Notes: a model not told the origin generated them from the sequence alone. Shown: positions 1-8,673, counted from the first letter of the stretch. The stretch: DNA of 37,083 nt from Burkholderiaceae bacterium (GCA_014879745.1 JACSRM010000220.1:1-37083), one strand, 5' to 3'. Numbers and translations are program-made.

Positions 1-240
1 GACGTGGATGCCGGTGCGCACGCCGTAGGCGGCGCCGAACTTGGCCATCCAGACGAACATGATGATGCACAGTTCCTGCGCCCAGCCGAAATTGAGCGTC
101 AGCATCCAGTCCTGGACGACCGGGATGCGCATGCCCGACGCATAGCGGTGCAGCACGGCGACGAAGATGATCAGCGTCGCCGCGCCCATGAGGAAGGTGA
201 TCAGCCATTCCTCGAGATGATCGAGACCCCGCATGATCAT
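1..240 (-). CDS. dctQ: TRAP transporter small permease, DctQ family (3' end outside window)
   Basis: Small membrane subunit of a tripartite ATP-independent periplasmic (TRAP) transporter, which with the large DctM permease imports organic acids using an ion gradient. Only the first 80 residues are in the window; the gene runs off the left edge. The visible part has an amphipathic start (MIMRGLDHLEEW), a hydrophobic helix at about residues 13-30, and a second around 52-68 containing the family-like pattern WAQELCIIMFVWMAKFGAA. A good GGAGG Shine-Dalgarno lies 7 bases before the ATG at 240, so this start is favoured over the in-frame ATG two codons later. It follows dctP by 71 bases on the same strand, the usual TRAP order; dctM should lie beyond the edge. 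Family assignment is firm, substrate is unknown. Confidence 0.85.
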   Translation of the reverse strand, partial: MIMRGLDHLEEWLITFLMGAATLIIFVAVLHRYASGMRIPVVQDWMLTLNFGWAQELCIIMFVWMAKFGAAYGVRTGIHV

Positions 241-311
241 CGGCTTGCCTCCGGCTTGTTGTTGTCGGTCTCGCGCCGAGGTGTTGCCTGCGGCGCCGGC
301 TCAGGCGGGAA

Positions 312-1313
312 TCAGAGCTTGCTCGGATCGAACCCGGTTTCCTTGTAGACCTCGCGCAGCGTATCGGCTCCGATGCGCGATTCCATCTCCTTGTGCACCT
401 TGATCATCGCCTTCTTGAGCGCCAGGCGCTCCTGGGCGGTGGGCGTATAGACGTCGGACTTGCCCGAGGCCTTGACCTTGGCCATCGACTCGTCGTTCTC
501 TTCCTGCGCGATCTTGTTGGCATAGGTGGTCGCCTCTTCCATCGCCTTCTCGAGCTGGCCGCGCACATCGGCCGGCAGGCCGTCCCAGAACTTCTTGTTC
601 GTGATGACGGCGTAGCCCAGATAGCCGTGATTGGTGATCGAGACGTTCTTCTGCACCTCGTACATCTTCTGCGTATACAGGTTGGACGGCGGATTCTCGG
701 TGCCGTCGACGACGCCGGTCTGCAACGCCTGGTAGACCTCGGAGAAGGCCATCACCTGCGGCAGGGCACCGACCGAGCGCATCTGCGCCTCGAGCACCTT
801 GGACGACTGGATGCGCATCTTCAGGCCCTTGTAGTCGTCGGGCATCTTCAGCGGCCGGTTCGCCGACATCACCTTGAAGCCGTTGTCCCAATAGGCCAGG
901 CCCTTGACGCCCTTCGATTCGAGCTTGGTGAAGAGCATCTTGCCGACCGGGCCGGTCGTCACCTTGTGCAGCTCGGTCGCGCTGTCGAAGATGAACGGCA
1001 GGTCGAACAGTTCGAACTCGCGAACGCCGAGCGGGCCGAACTTGGCAAGCGACGGCGCGAGCATCTGGACGGCGCCGATCTGCAGCGCCTCCATCTCTTC
1101 CTTGTCCTTGTAGAGCGTGCTGTTCGGATAGACCTCGACCTTGACCTTGCCGCCCGTCAGTTCGGCCGCCCGCTTGGCAAAGAATTCGCTCGCCTTGCCC
1201 TTGGGCGTATCGGCGGCGACGACGTGGCTGAACTTGATGACGATTGGGTCGGCGGCAGCGGCCGCCTGGGAGATCACGAGGAGGGCCGCGGCGGCCAGGA
1301 TTCGAAGTGACAT
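312..1313 (-). CDS. dctP: TRAP transporter periplasmic solute-binding protein, DctP family
   Basis: Binds an organic acid, probably a C4-dicarboxylate or similar, in the periplasm and hands it to the DctQM permease. The 333-residue product begins with a Sec signal peptide (hydrophobic stretch ending AQAAAAA before DPIVIKFSH). The mature protein shows DctP hallmarks: IKFSHVV at the N-terminus, the KMRIQSS segment carrying the conserved carboxylate-binding arginine, and QTGVVDGTENPPSN. I start it at the ATG at 1313, preceded by AAGGA 8 bases upstream, rather than at longer in-frame extensions that would bury the signal peptide. It is the first gene of the transporter operon. The DctP family covers many carboxylates, so C4-dicarboxylate specificity is not proven by sequence. 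Confidence 0.93.
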   Translation of the reverse strand: MSLRILAAAALLVISQAAAAADPIVIKFSHVVAADTPKGKASEFFAKRAAELTGGKVKVEVYPNSTLYKDKEEMEALQIGAVQMLAPSLAKFGPLGVREFELFDLPFIFDSATELHKVTTGPVGKMLFTKLESKGVKGLAYWDNGFKVMSANRPLKMPDDYKGLKMRIQSSKVLEAQMRSVGALPQVMAFSEVYQALQTGVVDGTENPPSNLYTQKMYEVQKNVSITNHGYLGYAVITNKKFWDGLPADVRGQLEKAMEEATTYANKIAQEENDESMAKVKASGKSDVYTPTAQERLALKKAMIKVHKEMESRIGADTLREVYKETGFDPSKL

Positions 1314-1359
1314 GGGTCTGTTCCTTGGGAGTTTGAATCGACGGGCAGTTTCCAGCCCG

Positions 1360-1388
1360 AACATACCCTGCCGCGCGGGGCAGGCCAA
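1360..1388 (-). promoter_or_regulatory. Candidate promoter of the dctP operon with an inverted repeat in its spacer
   Basis: On the minus strand, TTGGCC (1383-1388) and TATGTT (1360-1365) are separated by 17 bases, each matching four of six consensus positions. The spacer contains an inverted repeat, CCTGCC and GGCAGG (1367-1384), which could be an operator or simply a hairpin downstream of ccmI. The rest of the 260-base gap between ccmI and dctP shows nothing else I can support; a strong sigma-54 site, common upstream of dct genes, is not apparent. Confidence 0.3.
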
Positions 1389-1573
1389 TGAGGAAACTAC
1401 GCATGGCGATGCGGCCCGGATTCGGCCGTCCTGCGGGCGCGCTGCCGCGACCGGTGTGGACGCGGGCCGGCTTCAACGCCGCCAGCTCGCATGCGGTTCG
1501 CGCCCGAGCGAGGCACGCGCGCCGCACCGCTCGTCGGACCGGTGCTGCAGGATCCGCGGCGCGGCGTCGCGAA

Positions 1574-2737
1574 TCAGTTCTTCACGATCTCGTCGATCTC
1601 GAGCGCCACGCCGTCGGCATGATTCGCCATCGCGGGCGTCTCGCCGACCAGATCGCCCGGGCTCGGCGTTGCCTGACCGCTCTTGCTGACGCGCGCGCTG
1701 ACGATCACCCTGGGCGCCGCGGAGAGCCTCGCGGCGGGCGACATCGCGCTGCTGTCGTCGAGCGTGAATGCGGCCGGCAGATCCCTGACCTGCAGGCGCA
1801 CGATCGCCAGCGGCATGCGCGGGCCGTCGGCGGCGCGCGCGTAGACGAAGACGGTATCGTCGGCGGCCGCCTTGCCGGCCACAGCGGGCGAGAGACTCAC
1901 CGTGCCGCGGATCGCCGCCGCGGCGGCGGCTGGCGTCGGTGCCGCGGGCCGCGGCGCGTCGGCCGAGGAGGCCGCGCGCGGGGCCAGCCCGCCCTGCCTG
2001 CGCGCCTCGTCGATCCCGGCCTGCAACTCGGGCAGGTACGGCGCCGTGGGCGGCGAGAGCTCGACGACGCGCTCCCAGTACTGCGTTGCGCCGGCAAAGT
2101 CCTTGCGGTCGAAGGCTGCGGCACCGGCGAGCGAGAGCGCCTTCAGATGGTGGGGATCGAGCTTCAGTGCACGCTCGATCAGGCGGGTCGGCTCGCCCTC
2201 GAGGTTGCGGCCGTTCGCGACCGCGAGCACGTCGGCGTAGTCGACCAGCAGCGCCGGATCGTCGTCGCGCAGCGCGACCGCTTTCCGGAACGCTGCCAGC
2301 GCCGGTTCGACCTGCCCGAGGCGCACATAGGAGCGCGCGAGCAGGGCCCAGCCTTCGGCCTGCTCGGGATGCTCCTTCATCTTCGCGGCGAGCTCCTCGA
2401 CCGCCTGCGCGAACTTGCGCTCGTTCTCGGACTGCGCCGCACTGTCCGATGCAGAAGCCGTCGCCGCCGCGCCGGGGCCGGCGAGACCCGGCGAACCCGT
2501 CCACCAGTAGCCGACGCCGGCGACGGCAAGCACGGCCGCCGCGAGCGACGCAACGAATCGAGTCGACGGCCGCGCCAGCGCACCGTCTTCGGCCGGCTCG
2601 GTGAGCACACGATCGACGAGTGCGCGCTCCAGACGTGCTTTCTCGGCGGCATAGGCATCGTCGGCGAGGTCGCCCGCAGCGTGCCGGGCCTCGATCTGTT
2701 GCAGCTTGCGCCGCAGCGCGGAGAGTTCGTCGGTCAT
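1574..2737 (-). CDS. ccmI: Cytochrome c maturation protein CcmI (CycH), N-terminally short form
   Basis: CcmI is the apocytochrome c chaperone of the System I heme ligation complex, holding the apoprotein C-terminus for CcmF/CcmH. The 387-residue product starts with a charged helical segment (MTDELSALRRKLQQIEARH), has one membrane helix at about residues 60-77, then a periplasmic TPR region at about 100-240, a low-complexity Ala/Pro linker and a C-terminal beta-rich domain ending near the C-terminus. Classical CcmI begins with an extra membrane helix before the charged loop; none is present here, so this version has a single membrane span. The start at 2737 is chosen because the protein then begins at the conserved charged segment; an extension to 2779 only adds a basic tail. 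It is the last gene of the ccm operon, 48 bases after ccmH. Confidence 0.88.
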   Translation of the reverse strand: MTDELSALRRKLQQIEARHAAGDLADDAYAAEKARLERALVDRVLTEPAEDGALARPSTRFVASLAAAVLAVAGVGYWWTGSPGLAGPGAAATASASDSAAQSENERKFAQAVEELAAKMKEHPEQAEGWALLARSYVRLGQVEPALAAFRKAVALRDDDPALLVDYADVLAVANGRNLEGEPTRLIERALKLDPHHLKALSLAGAAAFDRKDFAGATQYWERVVELSPPTAPYLPELQAGIDEARRQGGLAPRAASSADAPRPAAPTPAAAAAAIRGTVSLSPAVAGKAAADDTVFVYARAADGPRMPLAIVRLQVRDLPAAFTLDDSSAMSPAARLSAAPRVIVSARVSKSGQATPSPGDLVGETPAMANHADGVALEIDEIVKN

Positions 2738-2785
2738 TCGTTTCGATTCGAAGCGTGCGCCGGGCGCGCCACGTTGCACGGGCGA

Positions 2786-3244
2786 TCAGGGGGCGGACGC
2801 GGGGGCGTCGTCCGGCTCGTCGTCGGGTTCGAACTGATCCGCGCTGAGCCGGCTGCGATGGCGCAGCACGAGCGCCAGGCCGGCCAGACCGCCGACCAGC
2901 AGCAGCAGGGGGCCGAACCAGAGCAGCCAGGTCGTCGCCTTGACGGGCGGGCGGTAGAGCACGAAGTCGCCATAGCGCACCGTCATGTAGTCGAGGATCT
3001 GCTGCTTGCTCTGGCCGGTGTGCAGCAGTTCGCGCACCTCTTCGCGCAGGTCGACGGCGAGATCGGCATGCGAATCGGCGATCGTCTGGTTCTGGCAGAC
3101 GAGGCAGCGCAGTTCGCTCGTGATCTCGACCATGCGCGCTTCGAGCGCCGGGTCGGCGGCGGCGGGTGCGGCATCCTTCGCCCACGCCGCGAAGGCGGGC
3201 AGGACCAGCAGCGCGGCCAGCAGCAGCCTATGCACCGAGTTCAC
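2786..3244 (-). CDS. ccmH: Cytochrome c maturation thiol oxidoreductase CcmH
   Basis: Membrane-anchored periplasmic thiol-disulfide protein that helps keep the CXXCH cysteines of apocytochrome c reduced for heme attachment. The 152-residue product has a signal peptide (residues 1-22), the family motif LRCLVCQNQ with redox cysteines C47 and C50, the downstream DLR.EVRELL..G.S...I.DYM..RYGDFVLY.PP block typical of CcmH/CycL, and a membrane helix near 103-122. The start codon is GTG at 3244. It overlaps the 3' end of ccmG by 17 bases, which implies translational coupling. This is the short, single-domain CcmH form paired with a separate ccmI gene. Confidence 0.95.
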   Translation of the reverse strand: MNSVHRLLLAALLVLPAFAAWAKDAAPAAADPALEARMVEITSELRCLVCQNQTIADSHADLAVDLREEVRELLHTGQSKQQILDYMTVRYGDFVLYRPPVKATTWLLWFGPLLLLVGGLAGLALVLRHRSRLSADQFEPDDEPDDAPASAP

Positions 3245-3761
3245 GGATCAACGGTTCGATACGATCGCGCAGCACCTCGGGCGTGACCGGGCCGATCTGC
3301 TTGAACCGAATGACGCCTTGCTTGTCGATGACAAAGGTTTCGGGCACGCCGTAGACGCCGAAGTTGATGCCGACCCGGCCGTCGGTATCCGAAAGCGAGG
3401 CCTCGTAGGGGTTCCCGAGCCGCGACAGCCACTCGATCGCATTGCCGCGCTCGTCCTTGTAGTTCAGGCCGTAGATCGGCACCAGGTGCCGGCGCGCGAA
3501 CTCGACGAGCACCGGATGCTCCTCGTGGCAGGCCACGCACCACGACGCCCAGACGTTGAGGATCCAGACCTTGCCGGCCAGATCCTGCCGCGTGATGCGC
3601 TGCGACGGATCGTCCAGGCGTGGCAGGTCGAACGCCGGCGCCGGCTTGCCGATCAGTGGCGATGGCACCTCGCGCGGATTCAGATTCAGGCCGACGGCGA
3701 GGAAGCCGAGCAGGATCACGAACAGCGCCAGCGGCGCCAGATATTTCCAGCGCTTGCTCAT
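3228..3761 (-). CDS. ccmG: Thiol:disulfide interchange protein CcmG (DsbE)
   Basis: Periplasmic thioredoxin-like protein tethered to the inner membrane that takes part in reducing apocytochrome c or CcmH during cytochrome c maturation. The 177-residue product has an N-terminal anchor (about residues 8-26), then a thioredoxin fold with the active site WCVAC (C75 and C78), the DsbE-type segment GKVWILNVWASWC, and the downstream GVYGVPETFVIDKQGVI block containing the cis-proline equivalent. The start at 3761 sits immediately after a 97-base palindromic element that separates it from ccmF. That is unlike the overlapping junctions through most of the rest of this operon. A TAGGG sequence inside the element, 8 bases before the ATG, probably serves as ribosome-binding site. 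Confidence 0.96.
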   Translation of the reverse strand: MSKRWKYLAPLALFVILLGFLAVGLNLNPREVPSPLIGKPAPAFDLPRLDDPSQRITRQDLAGKVWILNVWASWCVACHEEHPVLVEFARRHLVPIYGLNYKDERGNAIEWLSRLGNPYEASLSDTDGRVGINFGVYGVPETFVIDKQGVIRFKQIGPVTPEVLRDRIEPLIRELGA

Positions 3762-3858
3762 CGGTGCGCCCTACGGCCTTCGGCCGGTCCCGCCGAGCGG
3801 GAACGAGCCCAAGGGGCACGCAAGTGACCCCTTCGGGGACAGGGCGGCCGGGCGGGGC
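3762..3858 (-). repeat. Intra-operon GC-rich palindromic element, copy A (ccmF-ccmG junction)
   Basis: Fills the whole gap between the ccmF stop and the ccmG start. Read along the transcript it begins at the ccmF stop with ATGAGCCC followed by CGCCCGGCCGCCC, then forms several short perfect hairpins: TCCCGC/GCGGGA with a 3-base loop (3788-3802), CGGCC/GGCCG with loop GAA (3774-3786), and CCCC-GAA-GGGG. Copy B in the pqi operon shares the start, including the exact 13-mer, the orientation and the position between stop and next start. I infer a dispersed, operon-embedded repeat family. Confidence 0.6.
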
Positions 3859-5844
3859 TCATGCCGCGGCCGTACCTGCGGCGTGCGCCGTCGCCTGCTG
3901 CTCGCGTCGCGCGAGCCGGTAGCGCCGGTCACTCGCGGCGAGCGCGCCGCCGAGCGCCATGATGAGACAGCCGCCCCAGATCCACGTCACGAACGGCTTG
4001 TAGTAGACGCGCACGACCCAGGCGTCGCCGTCCACCGGCTGGCCGAGCGAGACGTAGAGGTCGCGCACGAGCCCGGTGCGGATCGCCGCTTCCGTCATCG
4101 GGTTCGTCTGCACCCGGTAGACGCGCTTCTCGGGCCGCATCTGTGCGACCTCGCGCTCGCCCTTGGTGACGACGACGAGGCCCTGCGCGGCGTCGTAGTT
4201 CGGCCCGGCGACATCGCGCACGCCCTGGAAGGTGAAGGTGTAGCCGTTGATCTCGGTCGTATCGCCGACGGCCATCTTCACGTCGCGCTCGACCTCGTAG
4301 GTCTTGACCATCGTGACGCCGAACGCGAACGCCGCCACGCCCAGGTGCGCGACCATCATGCCGACCGTCGCGCGCGGGATCAGCCGCAGCCGCCGCCAGA
4401 CCGAGGTGCGCACGCCGCCTGCGGGGCGCACGCGTTCCCAGAGATCGGTCGCGGTCGAGGCGACGATCCAGAATGCGAGCACCAGCCCGACGCTGGCGAG
4501 CGCCGAGAAGTGCCCGGCCAGCCAACCGGTGGCGACCGTCGCGATCACGGTGGCGACCGCCGCCCAGCGCAGCCGGCGTGCGAGATCGGGCGCCTGTGCC
4601 TGCTTCCAGCGCGCCAGCGGGCCGACGCCCATCAGCACGACGAGCGGCGCCATCAGCGGCACGAAGACGGTATCGAAGTAGGGCGGCCCGACCGAAATCT
4701 TGCCCAGGCCGAGCGCGTCGAGCGCGAGCGGGTACAGCGTGCCGAGGAATACCGCGCCGCAGGCGACGACGAGCAGCACGTTGTTGACGAGCAGCAGCGT
4801 CTCGCGCGAGACGAGCGAGAAGCGCGAACCGAGGCCGACCGTCGGCGCGCGCCAGGCGTAGAGCGCGAGCGAGATGCCGACGACGATCGCGAGGAAGGCG
4901 AGGATGAAGAGGCCGCGGCTCGGATCGGTCGCGAATGCATGGACCGACGACAGCACACCCGAGCGCACGAGGAAGGTACCGAGCAGCGACAGCGAGAAGG
5001 TCAGGATCGCGAGCAGTACCGTCCACGACTTGAACGCGCCGCGCTTCTCGGTCACCGCAAGCGAATGGATCAGCGCGGTGCCGACGAGCCACGGCATGAA
5101 CGACGCGTTCTCGACCGGATCCCAGAACCACCAGCCGCCCCAGCCGAGCTCGTAGTACGCCCACCAGCTGCCGAGCGCGATGCCGATCGTGAGGAAGATC
5201 CACGCCGCCGTCGTCCACGGCCGCGTCCAGCGCGCCCAGGCGCCGTCGAGGTTGCCGCCGATCAGCGCGGCGACGGCGAACGCGAAGGCGACCGAGAAGC
5301 CGACATAGCCCATGTAGAGCATCGGCGGGTGAAAGATCATTCCCGGATCCTGCAGCAGCGGGTTCAGGTCGCGGCCGTCGGCGGCGGCCGGAACGAGCCG
5401 CTCGAAGGGGTTGGACGTGACGAGCGTGAAGAGCAGGAAACCGACCGCGAGCCAGGCCATGACCGAGAGGATACGCGCCAGCACCGGCAGCGGCAGGCGG
5501 CGGCTGAAGCGGGAGACGGCAAATGTCCAGGCCGCGAGCATCAGCAGCCACAGCAGCATCGAACCTTCGTGCCCGCCCCAGACGCCGGCAATGCGAAAAG
5601 GCAGCGGCAATGCGCTGTTCGAATGCGACGCGACATAGAGCACCGAGAAGTCGTTGCCGACGAAGGCCGCCGTCAGGCACAGGTAGGAGAGGGCGACGAA
5701 CGCGAACAGCCAGAGTGCGGCGGGCCGCGCGACCTGCATCCAGTCGGTTCGGCCGCGCGCCGCGCCGACCAGCGGCACGACGCCCTGCACGAGGGCGACG
5801 CCGAGCGCGAGCCAGAGCAGGAAGTGGCCGATCTCGGGGATCAC
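3859..5844 (-). CDS. ccmF: Heme lyase subunit CcmF
   Basis: Large polytopic inner-membrane protein that, with CcmH and CcmI, receives heme from holo-CcmE and ligates it to apocytochrome c. The 661-residue product is strongly hydrophobic with many membrane helices. It contains the tryptophan-rich WWD heme-binding motif [12 protein letters not shown] at residues 235-246. Conserved histidines flank it, including H172 in [12 protein letters not shown] and H260 in [15 protein letters not shown]. The length matches the family (about 650). It overlaps ccmE by 4 bases (ATGA at 5841-5844). The C-terminal part has a soluble periplasmic segment before the last helix, as in E. coli CcmF. Identification is secure. 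Confidence 0.97.
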   Translation of the reverse strand: MIPEIGHFLLWLALGVALVQGVVPLVGAARGRTDWMQVARPAALWLFAFVALSYLCLTAAFVGNDFSVLYVASHSNSALPLPFRIAGVWGGHEGSMLLWLLMLAAWTFAVSRFSRRLPLPVLARILSVMAWLAVGFLLFTLVTSNPFERLVPAAADGRDLNPLLQDPGMIFHPPMLYMGYVGFSVAFAFAVAALIGGNLDGAWARWTRPWTTAAWIFLTIGIALGSWWAYYELGWGGWWFWDPVENASFMPWLVGTALIHSLAVTEKRGAFKSWTVLLAILTFSLSLLGTFLVRSGVLSSVHAFATDPSRGLFILAFLAIVVGISLALYAWRAPTVGLGSRFSLVSRETLLLVNNVLLVVACGAVFLGTLYPLALDALGLGKISVGPPYFDTVFVPLMAPLVVLMGVGPLARWKQAQAPDLARRLRWAAVATVIATVATGWLAGHFSALASVGLVLAFWIVASTATDLWERVRPAGGVRTSVWRRLRLIPRATVGMMVAHLGVAAFAFGVTMVKTYEVERDVKMAVGDTTEINGYTFTFQGVRDVAGPNYDAAQGLVVVTKGEREVAQMRPEKRVYRVQTNPMTEAAIRTGLVRDLYVSLGQPVDGDAWVVRVYYKPFVTWIWGGCLIMALGGALAASDRRYRLARREQQATAHAAGTAAA

Positions 5845-6302
5845 TGCGGCGCCTCCTTCGGCATCGATTCGGCCAGCTTCGGGTCGCCGTGCTTGGCACG
5901 CTCGAGCGCGTCGGCGGCCTCGGGCGGCATGTAGTTCTCGTCGTGCTTGGCAAGCACCTCGCGGGCGACGAAGACGCCGTCGTGCAACTGGCCCTGCGCG
6001 ACGACGCCCTTGCCCTCCTTGAAGAGGTCGGGGAGGATGCCTTCGAAGCGCACCGGCACGGCCTTGGCGGTGTCGGTGATGACGAACTGCACGTCTGTTC
6101 CCTTGACCTTCAGCGAGCCCTCCTCGACCAGCCCGCCGATGCGGAAGGTGCGTCCGCTCGGCGCTTCATTGGCCGCCACCTGCGACGGCGAGAAGAAGAA
6201 GACGAGGTTGCTCTGGAAGGCGTTGAGCACGAGCGCCACGGCGACGCCGACCGCGGCGAGCAGCCCGCCGGCGATGGCGAGCTTCCTGTGGCGCGGCTTC
6301 AT
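5841..6302 (-). CDS. ccmE: Periplasmic heme chaperone CcmE
   Basis: Binds heme covalently on the periplasmic side after CcmABCD have loaded it, then delivers it to CcmF. The 153-residue product has a basic N-terminus, one membrane anchor (about residues 8-27), an OB-fold-like beta domain with [11 protein letters not shown] and [21 protein letters not shown], and the heme-attachment motif [12 protein letters not shown], with H120 the covalent heme ligand and Y124 the axial residue. The start at 6302 is set by the MKPRHRKL start typical of the family and the 4-base overlap with ccmD. Longer in-frame starts would read through ccmD. Confidence 0.96.
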   Translation of the reverse strand: MKPRHRKLAIAGGLLAAVGVAVALVLNAFQSNLVFFFSPSQVAANEAPSGRTFRIGGLVEEGSLKVKGTDVQFVITDTAKAVPVRFEGILPDLFKEGKGVVAQGQLHDGVFVAREVLAKHDENYMPPEAADALERAKHGDPKLAESMPKEAPQ

Positions 6303-6478
6303 CGCGACGCCCCGGCGCTGCGCGCGCGCCGCGCGGCGCCGCGCAGTGCGCCGCGCAGACGGCGCCGAGCGAGCAGCGGCTCGGCCGCCATCAGCACGAG
6401 CGCCATGGCGTAGGAGCCCCAGACGTAGAGGCCGTAGCCGCCCATGGCGAAGAAGTCCGCCGCACTGTTCCAGTTCAT
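6299..6478 (-). CDS. ccmD: Heme exporter protein CcmD
   Basis: Tiny membrane protein needed to release holo-CcmE from the CcmABC complex. The 59-residue product has the expected layout: a short N-terminus with [16 protein letters not shown] (the family's conserved tyrosine/tryptophan region), one membrane helix at about residues 14-33, and a basic cytoplasmic tail rich in arginine. It overlaps both neighbours by 4 bases (ccmC stop and ccmE start), which fixes its start at 6478. It is assigned from size, topology and its place between ccmC and ccmE. Confidence 0.92.
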   Translation of the reverse strand: MNWNSAADFFAMGGYGLYVWGSYAMALVLMAAEPLLARRRLRGALRGAARRARSAGASR

Positions 6479-7233
6479 GGCTCGATTTTCCCACGTGCGG
6501 CCGCCGCCACCCATGCCGTGTGGGCTTCGCGCTCGACGACGATCGCGCGGGTGCGGGTGAAGACGACGGCAAAGGCGTAGGCCCAGAACGCGAGCGTCAG
6601 CAGCAGCATCGCGGTGAGCATCGTCGTCGCCATCTTCGGCGCCGCCGTCATGCTGATCGTCGCGCCCTGGTGCAGCGTATTCCACCACTTCACCGAGAAG
6701 TAGATCACCGGCACGTTGACGCTGCCGACGATCGCGAGCAGCGCGCCTGCCTTGTCGGCGCGCCGGGTGTCGTCGATCGCGTTGACGAGCGAGATGAAGC
6801 CGAGGTAGAGAAAGAGCAGGATCAGCTCGGACGTGAGCCTTGCGTCCCACACCCACCACGTGCCCCAGGTCGGCTTGCCCCAGAACGCGCCGGTCCACAG
6901 CGCGAGAAAGGTGAACATCGCGCCGGTCGGCGCCAGCGCCCGCGCGAGCATCGAAGCGAGCCGCGCGTTGAACGCCCAGCCGATCGCGGCCCAGAACGCC
7001 ATCACAAGATAGAGCAGCATCGACATCCAGGCCGCGGGCACGTGGATGAAGATGACGCGGTAGGCCTCGCCCTGGGTCGCATCCGTCGGCGCGACGAAGA
7101 AGCCGATATACAGGCCCGCAAGGCCGAACAGCGCCGCCGCGGCCCAGAACCAGGGCACGAGAGCGCCGGTGAGCGCGTAAAAGCGCGACGGCGCGGCGAA
7201 GGTATACAGGCGCAAGCGGCCCGGCTCGTTCAC
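6475..7233 (-). CDS. ccmC: Heme transporter/handling protein CcmC
   Basis: Inner-membrane heme-handling protein that loads heme onto CcmE. The 252-residue product has six predicted helices and the WWD-domain motif [16 protein letters not shown] at residues 123-138. It also has histidines in the expected flanking positions, H64 in [11 protein letters not shown] and one in NTLHQGAT. Length and motif match CcmC rather than CcmF. It starts 10 bases after ccmB and ends in a 4-base overlap with ccmD. A Shine-Dalgarno is not obvious, in line with coupling to ccmB translation. Confidence 0.96.
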   Translation of the reverse strand: MNEPGRLRLYTFAAPSRFYALTGALVPWFWAAAALFGLAGLYIGFFVAPTDATQGEAYRVIFIHVPAAWMSMLLYLVMAFWAAIGWAFNARLASMLARALAPTGAMFTFLALWTGAFWGKPTWGTWWVWDARLTSELILLFLYLGFISLVNAIDDTRRADKAGALLAIVGSVNVPVIYFSVKWWNTLHQGATISMTAAPKMATTMLTAMLLLTLAFWAYAFAVVFTRTRAIVVEREAHTAWVAAAARGKIEP

Positions 7234-7243
7234 GCGGGCATCC

Positions 7244-7912
7244 TCATTCGGTCGAGATGCGAAGCGCGGCGGCAGTCGCGAGCGGCGCGCCGATCGCGGT
7301 CGCGATCAGCAGCGCGCCGAGCAGCGATAGATGCCCCGCCGGCGACAGCCCGGCCTCGACGGTGCTGACCGAACCGGCACCGAAGATCAGCGTCGGCGTC
7401 GCCAGCGGCAGCACGATCAGGATCAGCAGCATGCCGCCGCTCCTCAAGCCGAGCGTGAGCGCCGCGCCGAGCGCGCCGAGCAGACTCAGGATCGGCGTGC
7501 CCAGCAGCAGGCCGTAGACGAGGACGGCCAGCGCCTGCCCCGACAGGCCGAACAGCAGGCCGACGAGCGGCGCGGCGACGATCAGCGGCAAGCCCGACAG
7601 CAGCCAGTGCGCGCAGCACTTCGCCGCGACGAGCGCGATCGGCGACTCGGGCGCGAGCAGCATCTGCTCGAGCGAGCCGTCGGCCAGGTCGCCGGCAAAG
7701 AGCGCGTTCACCGACAGCATCGAGGCGAGCAGCGCGCAGACCCAGACGATGCCGGGCGCGATCTCGCGCAGCATCTGCGGCTCGGGGCCGACGCCGAGCG
7801 GAAACATCGCCAGCGCGACGCCGAAGAAGGCGAGCGGCTGCAGCGCATCGATGCGCCGGCGCGACGCCAGCCGCAGGTCGCGCCGCAGGACCGTCGTGAA
7901 GGCCGCGCTCAT
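7244..7912 (-). CDS. ccmB: Heme exporter ABC permease CcmB
   Basis: Membrane subunit of the CcmAB ABC transporter, whose ATP hydrolysis drives release of heme-loaded CcmE. The 222-residue product has about six hydrophobic helices, opening with the amphipathic segment TTVLRRDLRLASRRR, and contains family segments such as FAGDLADGSLEQMLLAPESP and GLPLIVAAPLVG. The start at 7912 overlaps the ccmA stop by 4 bases. A longer reading of the same frame extends back through ccmA and is not real. Confidence 0.95.
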   Translation of the reverse strand: MSAAFTTVLRRDLRLASRRRIDALQPLAFFGVALAMFPLGVGPEPQMLREIAPGIVWVCALLASMLSVNALFAGDLADGSLEQMLLAPESPIALVAAKCCAHWLLSGLPLIVAAPLVGLLFGLSGQALAVLVYGLLLGTPILSLLGALGAALTLGLRSGGMLLILIVLPLATPTLIFGAGSVSTVEAGLSPAGHLSLLGALLIATAIGAPLATAAALRISTE

Positions 7913-8538
7913 GTGCGACCATGGCGGTCGAGATCGAAGATGCGCGGCAGCGGCGCTGCGAGGCTCAGCGGCTGATGGCTCGTCAGCAGGGTGGCGCCGC
8001 CGCGCGCGGCGTGCTCGGACAGCAGCGCGTTCAGTGCCTCGATCCCGCCCGCGTCGAGCGCGTCGAAAGGCTCGTCGAGCAGCCAGAGCGGGGCATCCAG
8101 CGCAAGGGCGAGCCGGGCGAGCGCGACGCGGCGGCGCTGACCCTGGCTGAGCGTGCGCACCGGGGCGTCGCGGCAGGCGCCGACGCCGAGCCGATCGAGC
8201 GCGGCGTCGAGCGCGGCGTCGCCGGGGCGCGACCCTTGCAGCTCGATCAGGAAGCGCAGCGCCTCGAGCGCGGTCAGATCGTCCTTCAGCGCACTGTGAT
8301 GCGCGATATAGATCAGCCCGCGGCGCCACGCCGGGGGTGCGCCGCGCAGCGGCTGGCCGTCGAACGCGAGGGTGCCTGCCGTCGGTGTCGCAAGCCCCGC
8401 GAGCAGGCGCAGCAGACTCGTCTTTCCACAGCCGTTGCGCCCGCGCAGCCAGGTCACGCTGCCGGGCGCGAGGGCCAGATCGAGCTGATCGAAGAGCCGG
8501 TGGTCGCCGCGCTGGCCGCCAAGCCCCGTCGCCTCCAT
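7909..8538 (-). CDS. ccmA: Heme exporter ABC ATPase CcmA
   Basis: ATPase of the CcmABCD complex. The 209-residue product carries Walker A GRNGCGKT (residues 33-40), the ABC signature LSQGQ (130-134), Walker B LWLLDEP (151-157) with the following FDALD, and a switch histidine in TSHQP. The length fits CcmA (about 205). The start at 8538 is the ATG that begins the conserved protein; a GTG immediately before it (GTGATG) is equally possible. There is no clear Shine-Dalgarno. It is the first gene of the nine-gene ccm operon, 160 bases downstream of proQ. Confidence 0.95.
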   Translation of the reverse strand: MEATGLGGQRGDHRLFDQLDLALAPGSVTWLRGRNGCGKTSLLRLLAGLATPTAGTLAFDGQPLRGAPPAWRRGLIYIAHHSALKDDLTALEALRFLIELQGSRPGDAALDAALDRLGVGACRDAPVRTLSQGQRRRVALARLALALDAPLWLLDEPFDALDAGGIEALNALLSEHAARGGATLLTSHQPLSLAAPLPRIFDLDRHGRT

Positions 8539-8653
8539 CACGGCAGGCGAAACGGAGGCGGGCAGGGACGATTCAGCGTTGACCGGGGTGGGTGACACGT
8601 CGGGGGCAGCGCGCAGTGCGCAAGGCGCTGGCGGTTGGCGGCGGCGGTGCAGA

Positions 8654-8673
8654 CCGGCGGCCTGTGCCGCCGG
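8654..8673 (-). terminator. Hairpin between proQ and ccmA
   Basis: A perfect 8-bp stem, CCGGCGGC and GCCGCCGG, with a 4-base loop lies just after the proQ stop on the minus strand. There is no T-run, so if it ends proQ transcription it does so weakly or with Rho. The rest of the 160-base proQ-ccmA gap shows no promoter I can defend. Confidence 0.35.

Noticed and set aside
1367..1384. CCTGCC/GGCAGG hairpin as the ccm operon terminator
   Set aside because: It lies about 190 bases beyond the ccmI stop, has a short stem and no T-run, so I list it only as part of the possible dctP promoter.
3556..5934. A 792-codon open frame on the plus strand across ccmG-ccmF
   Set aside because: It is antisense to ccmF, and its translation is dominated by Arg, Asp, Glu, Gly and His with no domain. 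This is a frame shadow of high-GC coding DNA.
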